The position numbers and the translations under genes are program-made. 64,000 bases of DNA from the NCBI RefSeq assembly GCF_000368085.1, contig NZ_KB849239.1, forward strand, positions 2,060,389 through 2,124,388. The letters are read 5' to 3'. How positions within the stretch are numbered: the stretch's first letter is position 1; each line of letters starts with the position of its first letter. Shown here piece by piece: positions 36,849 through 44,586 of this stretch. The stretch is from Acinetobacter nosocomialis NIPH 2119 (GTDB lineage Bacteria > Pseudomonadota > Gammaproteobacteria > Pseudomonadales > Moraxellaceae). Under the pieces are notes generated by a model, which was not told the origin of the DNA, searched no databases, and was given only the letters and a program-made list of their open reading frames with translations.

Positions 36849-37778
36849 TTACACAGGCTTTACCTGACGGCGGGTTTTGTCATCAAGACCACCTTCAATC
36901 GCCCACTCAGTGAAAAGCTCTAGACGATGTTCTTCTACACGTGGCTGCCATTCTTCAGTCAAATAATCATCGTTGGTGTAATATTCAAATGCACCACCCA
37001 ATGGTGAGTTGACGTACCAGAAATAAGCAGAAGAAATTGGATGACGTCCTGGTCCAATAAAGGTTGACCACTCTGAACGGTTCATATGTAATCCGCCTCC
37101 AATCACCTCATGAATATCACGAACAACAAACGCAACGTGATTTAGACCAGCAGGTTTATTTGGAACGCTAAGTAAGAATAAATCGTGGTGATAACCTTCA
37201 CCGCGGCAACGTAAGAATGCACCGCGATTTTTGTAAGCATCAGATAAATGAAAGCCTACTTTTTCAATATAGAAGTTTTCAGTAGTTGCTAAATCCGGAG
37301 TGAAAAACACCACATGTCCAATCGCAACAGGTTGACCTTTTTCATAAACAGGACTTGCTGCATTAACACGTTGAATGTTGCCGTATTGGTTAATGCCTTC
37401 CGTTTTAAGTTCTGGTACTTCTTTTACAAAACTTTGTTCAAAACGAATAGTCATGCCATTTGGGTCAAGACACTGAACTGTATTTTCAGTACGTTTAAAA
37501 CCGTCTACATCGGCCAAACGAGCTGCCAAGTCTTCAAGGTCTTGAAGACTATCAACACCCCAAGTGACTTCACGTAAAGTTGAACCTTGCTCAATAGCAG
37601 GTGGCAAACGGTTATCATCACAATTAAATAGATAAATCTTGCTGCCGTTTTGAGTCTGGTATAAATCTGCACCTTCAATATCAGAAGTACTTTGGCTTAA
37701 ACCAAAATCTGCCAAAAATTTGTTTGAAGCGGCTCTATCTTCAACTCCAAACTTTAAAATCTCGATCCCTGTAATCAT
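36849..37778 (-). CDS. Type I extradiol dioxygenase-like (VOC superfamily)
   Basis: 309 aa built of two VOC modules (about 1-130 and 150-290), the size of BphC-type ring-cleavage enzymes. The three Fe(II)/Mn(II) ligands fall where expected: His155 (A-I-G-H-V-V-F-F), His214 (G-L-N-H-V-A-F) and Glu265 (G-A-F-E-Y-Y). His198 and Tyr255/Tyr266-267 lie near the sites of the catalytic His and Tyr. It should cleave a catechol-like ring next to the hydroxyls. It is 11 bp from the SDR gene and 29 bp from the reductase gene. Its substrate is unknown; a bicyclic catechol is as plausible as a monocyclic one. Confidence 0.88.
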   Translation of the reverse strand: MITGIEILKFGVEDRAASNKFLADFGLSQSTSDIEGADLYQTQNGSKIYLFNCDDNRLPPAIEQGSTLREVTWGVDSLQDLEDLAARLADVDGFKRTENTVQCLDPNGMTIRFEQSFVKEVPELKTEGINQYGNIQRVNAASPVYEKGQPVAIGHVVFFTPDLATTENFYIEKVGFHLSDAYKNRGAFLRCRGEGYHHDLFLLSVPNKPAGLNHVAFVVRDIHEVIGGGLHMNRSEWSTFIGPGRHPISSAYFWYVNSPLGGAFEYYTNDDYLTEEWQPRVEEHRLELFTEWAIEGGLDDKTRRQVKPV

Positions 37779-37789
37779 TTGACTACTCC

Positions 37790-38554
37790 TTAGTTAAAGA
37801 CAAAACCGCCATTGACCAGAATATTTTGACCTGTCACAAAAGAGGACAAATCCGACAGTAGATACAATGCTGTTCCATTTAAATCTTGTGGAAGTTGCTG
37901 GCGTTGAATCGCTCTTCCGTTGACATATAAATCATGACGTTCCTGTGGCACATACTCGGTTGCTTCAACCAGAGTCAGCCCCGGAGACAAGGTGTTAACA
38001 CAGATATTGAACTGCCCCAACTCTCTTGCCATTGAACGTGTCATAGCAACAATTGCACCTTTACTTGCAACATAAGCCATCAGGTTTGGCGCACCCCAAA
38101 GTGCTGTATCTGACGCAACATTAATAATCTTACCGGCAGCCGATTGTTTTAAATGTGGAATACACGCTTTTGTAATTAACCATGTACCTTTCACATTAAT
38201 ATTCATGACCCGATCCCAAAGTTCAGGATCGTAATCAATCATATTTTTTCCACCGACATTGGTCGCAAGCGCTGCGCAGTTCACAAGACCATCCAAACCA
38301 TTTAACAGTTCAACGCTTTTTGCGACAGCATTTTCAATAGAGTCTGCATTGGCAAGGTCAACAGTGACTGCATGGACCTTGAGTCCTTGTTTTTGTAAGG
38401 CTTGTGCTTCTTGTTGCACGAGGTCAGATAAAATATCTGCCATTACAACTTCACCACCGGCCTCAGCAATGGCTTGAGCGAAATCTCGCCCTAAACCACG
38501 TGCAGCACCAGTCACTAAAACTTTTTTGCCTTGCAACAACGCTACATTAGCCAT
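37790..38554 (-). CDS. SDR-family dehydrogenase (candidate diol dehydrogenase)
   Basis: A 254-aa classical short-chain dehydrogenase: T-G-A-A-R-G-L-G cofactor loop, and an intact active site with the Ser in N-V-A-S-D and Tyr-Lys in A-Y-V-A-S-K. The ATG at 38554 overlaps the oxygenase stop by 8 bp, so the two are translationally coupled; the 12-codon upstream extension lies inside the oxygenase gene and is rejected. The coupling to a Rieske oxygenase suggests that it rearomatises a cis-dihydrodiol to a catechol, or oxidises the hydroxylated product. Confidence 0.88.
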   Translation of the reverse strand: MANVALLQGKKVLVTGAARGLGRDFAQAIAEAGGEVVMADILSDLVQQEAQALQKQGLKVHAVTVDLANADSIENAVAKSVELLNGLDGLVNCAALATNVGGKNMIDYDPELWDRVMNINVKGTWLITKACIPHLKQSAAGKIINVASDTALWGAPNLMAYVASKGAIVAMTRSMARELGQFNICVNTLSPGLTLVEATEYVPQERHDLYVNGRAIQRQQLPQDLNGTALYLLSDLSSFVTGQNILVNGGFVFN

Positions 38555-39614
38555 GAGCTTCTTCCTGCATCTCGATACGGTTTGATGCATTTAGTGCAGC
38601 AATTTTCTTTAATTGCTTCTCAGCTTCTTTCTTCATTAAACGGCGTAAACGTGCAAGCCCAACATCGTGTTGATATAAGAATTCTCGTGCACGTGCATTT
38701 GGCGCAAGGTTTTCTAAAATAATTCGGTCTTGTTCCAATACATCCCAATGCAATTGTTCTAAGTGATTGCGATATAAGAAGCGCCATACATTACGCTGCC
38801 AACCACTCACCTTACGGCAGCGCCAGAAAAATACACGGGTATTGTTGGCATCAATTGGTGTTGCATAACCCACAATCCAGAATTCACCACCCGGACCAAA
38901 TTGTTTACGGTAAGGAATTGAAAGACGTAACCAACTTGCACCTGTCGAACCGTACTCAACCCAGTCAAAGTTCACACCTGTTTGGCCTTCTTTTTCAAAA
39001 ACAAAACCATTTTCAGTTGTGCGGTGTTTCATCTCTGCGGTACGTTCACCTTCTGCCATTGAGTGTGAAGTACAGTGCAAATATGTACCGTGCATTGGGT
39101 CCATCACGTTATCAATGGCATATTGATGGTTTACTTTCCAGTCTGCTTGGCAAAGGAATGAACTCCACTCTTCGCTTGCAAGTTGCTCTGGAAACTCAAG
39201 CGCTGCGGGTTGTTCATTTGCATCGATACCAAACCAGATGAAGATAGCACCATGCTGTTCAATGACCGGATAGCTCTTTAAACATTTGGTTCCAGTCATT
39301 GGACATTCATGAACGGCTGGCACATCAGCAACCACACCATCAGCACGAACTTCAACACCGTGATACCAGCAAGCAACTCGATCACCCAAGTTCCAGCCGA
39401 GTGAAAGACGAGCACCGCGGTGTGGACAGCGATCTTCAAGCGCATGAACCTGACCTTCGGCGTCACGCCAAACCACAATGTTTTCACCTAAACGGGTAAT
39501 TCCAACCGGATTAGCAGCGACTTCCCAACTTGCTAAAACCGGATGCCATTGGTCACGTAAACCAAGTTCTAAATATTCTTCAGCGCTTTGTGAAGTTGAT
39601 ACGATTGCGTTCAT
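38547..39614 (-). CDS. Rieske non-heme iron oxygenase, catalytic subunit
   Basis: 355 aa. The Rieske [2Fe-2S] site is C63-P-H65 and C82-x-x-H85. The mononuclear iron site shows the usual N-x-x-D-x-x-H-x(4)-H as N169, D172, H175 and H180. The length and the absence of any small beta-subunit gene place it with the homomeric oxygenases (vanillate demethylase/phthalate-dioxygenase side) rather than the alpha3beta3 biphenyl/naphthalene group. It could dihydroxylate, mono-oxygenate or demethylate. It receives electrons from the ferredoxin and reductase in the same operon and overlaps the SDR gene by 8 bp. Confidence 0.93.
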   Translation of the reverse strand: MNAIVSTSQSAEEYLELGLRDQWHPVLASWEVAANPVGITRLGENIVVWRDAEGQVHALEDRCPHRGARLSLGWNLGDRVACWYHGVEVRADGVVADVPAVHECPMTGTKCLKSYPVIEQHGAIFIWFGIDANEQPAALEFPEQLASEEWSSFLCQADWKVNHQYAIDNVMDPMHGTYLHCTSHSMAEGERTAEMKHRTTENGFVFEKEGQTGVNFDWVEYGSTGASWLRLSIPYRKQFGPGGEFWIVGYATPIDANNTRVFFWRCRKVSGWQRNVWRFLYRNHLEQLHWDVLEQDRIILENLAPNARAREFLYQHDVGLARLRRLMKKEAEKQLKKIAALNASNRIEMQEEAHG

Positions 39615-39630
39615 TTTATTCTTCCCTGAA

Positions 39631-39930
39631 TCAATAACCTAAACGTTGCATTTCTTCTGTAAAGCTCTCAGAAGTCCATTCATCACCAGATTCACAACGG
39701 AAACCTTGCTGATTAAGTGCAGAAACAACCTCATCTAATTCTGTTGCGCCCGCAGAAAATGCCTGAATCAAGTTCTTTACAAAGTCTTGTTCGTAGAGAG
39801 TCGGTTCTTTATAACGTGTTTGCCAAACCAACAATTCAGATTGACCTGGAACTTGAATATTGTTGATACCTGCTTCGGTTGCTGGCGTTGCATGAATCCA
39901 GCTTGCCAACTTTTCATTAAATGTCTTCAT
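39631..39930 (-). CDS. Small helical protein (99 aa) conserved with Rieske oxygenases
   Basis: A soluble, mostly helical protein without cysteine-rich or cofactor motifs. I recall similar proteins annotated as 'recombinase-like helix domain' beside Rieske oxygenase genes, but the name says nothing of function. It lies between the ferredoxin (27 bp) and the oxygenase (16 bp), in the place where a small subunit or assembly factor would be expected. Features seen are a P-G-Q-S-E-L segment mid-protein and a long C-terminal helix region (T-E-L-D-E-V-V-S-A-L-N-Q-Q-G-F). Role inferred only from position. Confidence 0.7.
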   Translation of the reverse strand: MKTFNEKLASWIHATPATEAGINNIQVPGQSELLVWQTRYKEPTLYEQDFVKNLIQAFSAGATELDEVVSALNQQGFRCESGDEWTSESFTEEMQRLGY

Positions 39931-39957
39931 TGTTCTGCTTCCTTGTACATGTGAGGA

Positions 39958-40263
39958 CTAGAGTTGAATTTGAATATCCTGTCCTTCAACACGAACTGGG
40001 TACGTACATAGGTTTCTACACCCGGGTCCACTTTTTAGCTCACCTGTCTGAATGTCAAAAATTGCTTCGTGCAATGGACATTCCACAGTTTGATCTTCGA
40101 TAAATCCTTCCGTTAATAAGGCATACGCATGAGGGCAAACATTTTCGATAGCGAAGTAATTTTCATCGACAAAAAAAACACCAATTTTTTTCCCTTCAAC
40201 TTCGACGGCTTTCGGCTCATCTTCGCTAACGTCACCCTGCTGACAAACTGAGATCCAACTCAT
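39958..40263 (-). CDS. Rieske-type [2Fe-2S] ferredoxin
   Basis: A small electron carrier for the oxygenase. The cluster ligands are C-P-H and C-P-L-H, 19 residues apart (Cys48/His50 and Cys67/His70 counting from the longer start). The frame begins at 40278, but that ATG overlaps the promoter -10 region and has no ribosome-binding site; the ATG at 40263 has GAGG 9 nt upstream, giving 101 aa. It is the first gene of the twelve-gene operon. The fold resembles BphA3/NirD-type ferredoxins. Confidence 0.9.
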   Translation of the reverse strand: MSWISVCQQGDVSEDEPKAVEVEGKKIGVFFVDENYFAIENVCPHAYALLTEGFIEDQTVECPLHEAIFDIQTGELKSGPGCRNLCTYPVRVEGQDIQIQL

Positions 40264-40277
40264 ACCTTGCGTCCTCA

Positions 40278-40314
40278 TTTTGTTTTATATACAAAACATA
40301 ATTTGATTTTCAAA
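40278..40314 (-). promoter_or_regulatory. Promoter of the catabolic operon nested in two inverted repeats
   Basis: On the minus strand TTGAAA (40313-40308) and TATAAA (40289-40284) are separated by 18 nt. TTTTGT-N7-ACAAAA (40278-40296) surrounds the -10 hexamer and TTTGA-N3-TCAAA (40302-40314) surrounds the -35. A transcript would start near 40277, about 13 nt before the ferredoxin ATG. Binding by the divergent IclR protein is inferred. Confidence 0.5.
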
Positions 40315-40536
40315 ACACAAGCTAAGCATAATCCTCTTGATTAATTTTTGTCAAAGTAAAAATAAACATTAAAATCAATTGATTAATAAATTTTAAATAA
40401 TTTGTTACGTTTAAGAATAGAAACAATGTTTTAAATATAAAAATTGTTTTATGTAATCTTTATAATTACAATAGTTCTAAAATAAAGCATAATGCCCCAA
40501 TTCGAACCCTGTTTTATTTATAGGAAAACGACACGA

Positions 40537-41349
40537 ATGAGCCTAGAGATTGAAGAAGATTTGCAAGAATCAGAAACAACAAAAAATGATGATCGGTATT
40601 TAGTACCAGGGCTTGTGCGTGGTTTAGCCATCTTGCAAGCATTTAATCAACAAGCACAAGAAATGACGATTACAGAAATTGCCGAAATTTTGGAAGTGAA
40701 TCGTTCTAGTGCATTTCGGCTTATCTATACACTTGAAGCTTGCGGTTACTTAAGAAAAGCTTCACAAAAAACGTATGCTTTGGATTCAAAAGTTATGGAG
40801 CTTGGTTTTAACAGTTTATCAAAGCTTTCATTACTTGATTTATCGACTCCTTTAATGAAAGAACTACGTGACCAGACCAAACTTGCAGTACACCTGACCG
40901 TTTTAGAAGGTACACACATTGTTTTTGTAAATAACGTTCAATCTATGGGTACGTTTACCAGCAATATTAGTTTAGGTACTCGCTGGCCTGCCCATGCGAC
41001 AGTTATTGGTCAAATGTTATTATCAGATTTACCAGAGGCAGAAGTACGCCAACGCTATCGTAATTTCAATGACTGGGATAGTTACTCAGAACTGACCCCA
41101 ACCAGTTTAAAAGCGTTATTGCAAAAATTGAATTATGTAAAAACTCAAAAGTCGATGGTGAGCTGGGGTCATTATAACCATGATATGGCTGCTTGTGCTG
41201 CCCCTATTTTCAAACAATCAAATGGAAAAATGGTGGCTGTCCTTTCGGTAAGTTGCCCAATTACCACCTATGATGAAAAGACCTTTAAAGAAGATATTGC
41301 CGCTCTGGTCATCGCAACGGCAGATAAAATTTCAAAATTTATCTATTAA
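40537..41349 (+). CDS. IclR-family transcriptional regulator
   Basis: About 270 aa: an N-terminal winged helix (V-R-G-L-A-I-L-Q-A-F, then I-T-E-I-A-E-I-L-E-V-N-R-S-S-A-F-R) and a C-terminal effector-binding domain ending near L-V-I-A-T-A-D-K-I. IclR proteins usually sense an aromatic acid or other pathway substrate. It is divergent from the catabolic operon, the standard arrangement for a local regulator. A 7-bp inverted repeat AAACAAT/ATTGTTT (40421-40427 with 40443-40449) in the spacer may be an autoregulatory site. The ATG at 40492 lacks a ribosome-binding site; the one at 40537 has AGGA about 11 nt ahead and is preferred. Confidence 0.9.
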   Translation: MSLEIEEDLQESETTKNDDRYLVPGLVRGLAILQAFNQQAQEMTITEIAEILEVNRSSAFRLIYTLEACGYLRKASQKTYALDSKVMELGFNSLSKLSLLDLSTPLMKELRDQTKLAVHLTVLEGTHIVFVNNVQSMGTFTSNISLGTRWPAHATVIGQMLLSDLPEAEVRQRYRNFNDWDSYSELTPTSLKALLQKLNYVKTQKSMVSWGHYNHDMAACAAPIFKQSNGKMVAVLSVSCPITTYDEKTFKEDIAALVIATADKISKFIY

Positions 41350-41376
41350 AAAAAGCGACGTTAAGTCGCTTTTTTT
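41348..41376. terminator. Bidirectional terminator after the IclR gene
   Basis: Stem AGCGAC/GTCGCT extended by A/T tracts (41348-41359 with 41365-41376), between convergent genes. Confidence 0.9.
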
Positions 41377-41394
41377 GTGCTTTGATTTCATCAA

Positions 41395-41694
41395 CTAAAA
41401 ATTACACTTAAAAGTTTCACCATTCATATCCTGAAAACTCAGTGTTGAATGATTTTCTTTAATATCAAACTTTAAGTATTGCTGTTTAAACTGTACTACT
41501 GCATAAAACTCTTCAGCCCCATCATCTAAACCTGTCGCAGAAACTTGGGTCCCTTGGGGAAAGTCCTTGAGCCAAGCAACCTTATAGAAATCTGACACTG
41601 AATTAAAATCTATATATTTTGCAGGCTCAGCCATAATTTTTTGGGCCATCGCATCAAACTGTTGCTGTTTATATATGACTAAATTCAGGATCAT
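41395..41694 (-). CDS. Unknown protein, 99 aa
   Basis: Not recognised. No signal peptide or membrane segment; a soluble acidic protein with alternating aromatic residues in its C-terminal half (Y-A-V-V-Q-F-K-Q-Q-Y-L-K-F) that looks beta-rich, and a single Cys near the end. It is the last gene of a four-gene run (pnuC and three unknown genes) with a 22-bp spacing from the exported protein before it. It could be the cytoplasmic partner of the two exported proteins, but nothing direct supports that. Confidence 0.55.
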   Translation of the reverse strand: MILNLVIYKQQQFDAMAQKIMAEPAKYIDFNSVSDFYKVAWLKDFPQGTQVSATGLDDGAEEFYAVVQFKQQYLKFDIKENHSTLSFQDMNGETFKCNF

Positions 41695-41716
41695 GGCTAT
41701 TCTTAAAGGTTAATCA

Positions 41717-42184
41717 TTAACAGTCATCAATAGAGTACGTATAGTAATGTAGTTTTCCATTACGGAAATGAAAGTGCAAGCCATCATTACTACCTTCCCA
41801 AGGAAATATAGAGTAAGTATGATTTTCAGATATAACTATTTGTTTACCAAAAAACTTTTTAAAATCATTCTCGGTAGTTAAATGATTAAATAATCGAGAA
41901 CCATACTTTAGACCATTTTGCTGGCTTACATATACCTTATCTAAAGATCCCGTAGAGAGTATCACTCCATCTTCATATACCCATTGATCTGGAAAATAAC
42001 CGCCATTGCATTCATCAGCCTCACCTTTAATAACCTGCTTTGGCTTTTTCAGGTTATTTAAAGGAATATCAAAACTGTTCAATACTTTACCATGCCATAA
42101 AGGTTTAATATTTACTTGCGCATAAGAGGTAGTTGCTACTAAAAAGCCAATACAAAATAAAAATATATGAGTTAAATTTTTCAT
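41717..42184 (-). CDS. Unknown exported protein, 155 aa
   Basis: A clear signal peptide (M-K-N-L then a hydrophobic core, cleavage after S-Y-A) precedes a mature chain of about 133 residues containing a Cys near residue 60 and a C-terminal Cys that could form a disulfide. The mature start Q-V-N-I-K-P-L resembles the Q-I-N-A-V-P-L start of the neighbouring gene's product, so the two may be distantly related. No catalytic motif was recognised. Gaps of 21 and 22 bp tie it to both neighbours. Probably periplasmic. Confidence 0.55.
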   Translation of the reverse strand: MKNLTHIFLFCIGFLVATTSYAQVNIKPLWHGKVLNSFDIPLNNLKKPKQVIKGEADECNGGYFPDQWVYEDGVILSTGSLDKVYVSQQNGLKYGSRLFNHLTTENDFKKFFGKQIVISENHTYSIFPWEGSNDGLHFHFRNGKLHYYTYSIDDC

Positions 42185-42205
42185 AAAAATCCAGAAATTA
42201 ATGAT

Positions 42206-42805
42206 TTAAAAGTTTTGTGCCTTACTCTTATTTATGATCAAACCTTTTTGTTTGTCTTTCATAATGATTAAAGGAGATCCAACTTTTTTAGTTTTGGTAT
42301 TATCCAAATATTTTTTCTTCTGTAAATAAATCTGTCTGTCTTTAATAAAACTATCTATGGAAGTTTCATCATCCGTATAGTAAGAAATATCTTGTGTATA
42401 AATATTTGACCAGTCCGCTATCCAAAAAATAATAAAATTTCCACCACGCTCCTGATAATTGTCTATTGCAAAGGTTTCAGAATCAATTTTATGTATAGTC
42501 TGACCTGCTATTGAGGATATATCCTGAGTTTGCGCTTTAAAATAATAGGTTTTATTTTTATCTAAATTGATAGCAAATACGTTATAGCCTAGCGCATCAG
42601 CTATATCAGGCTTAAAGCAAGAATAGCTTTGTATTTTTACCTGTGCCGTCTGTATAGCTAATTTATTATTTTCAACAGCTTCATCTTTCTGACATGAATC
42701 CGGTAATTTACTAAGCTGCTTTAAAGGAACAGCATTAATCTGAGCATTTGCATAACCAGAACAAAGAAATAAACAAAATAAAAGTTTTTTTAAAGTATGA
42801 GTCAT
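42206..42805 (-). CDS. Unknown exported protein, 199 aa
   Basis: A signal peptide (K-K-L-L-F-C-L-F-L-C, cleavage after Y-A-N-A) precedes a mature domain with two cysteines (D-S-C-Q-K and Y-S-C-F-K-P), a Tyr/Asp-rich middle and a Lys-rich C-terminal tail. The longest frame starts with TTG; the ATG at 42805 is preferred. It follows pnuC by 46 bp and precedes the 155-aa gene by 21 bp. Its resemblance to that product in the first mature residues hints at duplication. Function unknown. Confidence 0.55.
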   Translation of the reverse strand: MTHTLKKLLFCLFLCSGYANAQINAVPLKQLSKLPDSCQKDEAVENNKLAIQTAQVKIQSYSCFKPDIADALGYNVFAINLDKNKTYYFKAQTQDISSIAGQTIHKIDSETFAIDNYQERGGNFIIFWIADWSNIYTQDISYYTDDETSIDSFIKDRQIYLQKKKYLDNTKTKKVGSPLIIMKDKQKGLIINKSKAQNF

Positions 42806-42851
42806 CAAATAATTTCCAAACAGGATTATTGTTTTAATATTTTCTCATACA

Positions 42852-43442
42852 TTAAATAGTTTTTTTTAAATCTATATGATCAACCTGCTTTCTTTTAACC
42901 TTTTCCCATTGATACCAACCATAAGCTGCCATTAATACAAAGGCTGCATATAAAGCAGAAGTTAAAAACAGATCTTTATAAATAAACATTCCCACATAAA
43001 TAATGTCGACAAATACCCAAAGTATCCATGTCGCAATATGCTTTCGGCTGGTCCAGTAAGTGGCAAGCAAACTAAATGCCGCAAGCTGTGAGTCGAGCAT
43101 CGGCACCGCTGCATCGGTAAAGTTTTTAAGTATCAGACCAAAGAGCAAGCCACCTACCGCGGCAATGATCATTTGAAAAATTGCCACCTTAGGAGCTATT
43201 GGTTCTATACGAATGTCATGATCTTGCTGCTTTCCTTTGAGCCAATAGTAAAAACCATAAAAATTTACAGCCATAAAAAAGAACTGCAAAATCGTTTCAC
43301 CATAAAGCTTAAATTCGTAAAACAAATAAGCGTATAAAACAAAGGCGAAGAAATTAAACAGCCAGCACCACATATTACGGATTACCGTTAACCCGACACC
43401 AATGAGGCTAATTAAGACCGCGAAAATTTCTAGAGGTGACAT
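42852..43442 (-). CDS. pnuC: Nicotinamide riboside/mononucleotide transporter PnuC
   Basis: An inner-membrane facilitator of 196 aa with about seven hydrophobic segments. The family phrases N-M-W-C-W-L-F-N near residue 25 and W-T-S-R-K-H-I-A-T-W with W-V-F-V-D near residue 135 match the PnuC core. It feeds NAD salvage when coupled to a cytoplasmic NadR/ribosylnicotinamide kinase, not seen here. PnuC homologues can also carry riboflavin or thiamine; no TPP, FMN or NAD riboswitch is visible in the 247-bp leader, so nicotinamide riboside is the default. It heads a run of three unknown genes. Confidence 0.88.
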   Translation of the reverse strand: MSPLEIFAVLISLIGVGLTVIRNMWCWLFNFFAFVLYAYLFYEFKLYGETILQFFFMAVNFYGFYYWLKGKQQDHDIRIEPIAPKVAIFQMIIAAVGGLLFGLILKNFTDAAVPMLDSQLAAFSLLATYWTSRKHIATWILWVFVDIIYVGMFIYKDLFLTSALYAAFVLMAAYGWYQWEKVKRKQVDHIDLKKTI

Positions 43443-43689
43443 AAGAGAAGCTGCTTATTGAGATCAATTTAACAGCGTATTATGAGAAAAATATAAGACT
43501 AAGCAAACTGCTAATTTAAATAAATCATGAAAATTGACATTATCTTAGGATCTGTCTTTTCGTATGAAATTGATTTACTTCAATACATAGACAAAAGAAA
43601 TACTGATCAAGTCACTAACAATTTCTATTTGCTAGTTTTTAAATGATTGTTTAAAAGATAATGAGAGACAAATAAAAGAGCTTGAAAAT

Positions 43690-44478
43690 ATGTCAAATCA
43701 AGAAGGAAAAGTCAGCCGTGAAACTCGCGGACATATTTTTTTAATTGGCTTAGATCGCGCAGCAAAACGTAATGCCTTTGATAGTCACATGATTAAAGAC
43801 TTATCACTAGCGCTCACCGAATATGAAAATAATGACGCCCTGCGCTGTGCGATTGTTTTTGCTCACGGTGACCATTTTACAGCTGGCTTAGATTTGGTTG
43901 AGTTACAACCTAAGCTTGCTACAGGTGTTTTTGATTTTAGTGAAAATGAAATTAACCCGTGGGGCACAATAGGTCGAAAGCTGAGTAAACCTTTGATTGT
44001 GGCAGTACAGGGTTATTGCTATACCGCTGGCATAGAACTCTTTCTCAATGCAGATATTGCGATTGCAAGTGAAAATACTCAGTTTGCTCAAATGGAGGTT
44101 CAACGTGGCATCTTACCTTTTGGCGGAGCAACTGCACGTTTCACTCAAGCCGCGGGTTGGGCCAAAGCCATGCGCTATTTGCTTACAGGTGACTCTTTTG
44201 ATGCCAAAGCAGCCTTGGATATGAACCTGATTACAGAAGTTTGCCTAGAAGGTACGGAGCTTAACCGTGCCATAGAACTCGCTGAACATATTGCTCAAGC
44301 AGCGCCCCTTGCCGTAAAAGCCACTCTTGCCTCTGCACGTGAAGCTATTAATGAAGGTTACGAGGTTGCTTTTCATCAATTGCAAAATCATCTACAACCT
44401 TTACTAACTACAGAAGATGTTCAAGAGGGTGTTTTTGCTATGCTACAAAAAAGACCACCAGTGTTTAGAGGCAAATAA
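43690..44478 (+). CDS. Enoyl-CoA hydratase/isomerase (crotonase) family protein
   Basis: A 262-aa crotonase-fold enzyme, normally acting on acyl-CoA thioesters. The oxyanion loop segment G-D-H-F-T-A-G-L-D-L is seen near residue 60, and the second region C-Y-T-A-G-I-E-L near residue 115, followed by M-E-V-Q-R-G-I-L-P-F-G-G. The usual catalytic Glu of the E-R-G-I/L-P region is displaced (V-Q-R-G-I), so hydratase activity is not assured; isomerase, hydrolase or lyase activity is possible. It is divergent from pnuC and stands alone, not near beta-oxidation genes. Confidence 0.82.
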   Translation: MSNQEGKVSRETRGHIFLIGLDRAAKRNAFDSHMIKDLSLALTEYENNDALRCAIVFAHGDHFTAGLDLVELQPKLATGVFDFSENEINPWGTIGRKLSKPLIVAVQGYCYTAGIELFLNADIAIASENTQFAQMEVQRGILPFGGATARFTQAAGWAKAMRYLLTGDSFDAKAALDMNLITEVCLEGTELNRAIELAEHIAQAAPLAVKATLASAREAINEGYEVAFHQLQNHLQPLLTTEDVQEGVFAMLQKRPPVFRGK

Positions 44479-44542
44479 AACCGATTCAAACACTACGCTT
44501 CGGGGTCTAAAATTTATGACTCACTAAGAGTAAATATGCAAA

Positions 44543-44575
44543 AAAAGAAAGCCCACATGATGTGGGCTTTCTTTT
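44543..44575. terminator. Bidirectional terminator between the crotonase gene and pgaD
   Basis: 15-bp stem AAAAGAAAGCCCACA/TGTGGGCTTTCTTTT (44543-44557 with 44561-44575). Confidence 0.9.
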
Positions 44576-44586
44576 ATTTATTAGAT

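Noticed and set aside
38855-39241. 128-aa ORF antisense to the Rieske oxygenase
   Set aside because: Shadow of a strongly supported gene; no family features.
43443-43689. NAD, TPP or FMN riboswitch ahead of pnuC
   Set aside because: The leader is AT-rich, with none of the core motifs of these riboswitches visible.
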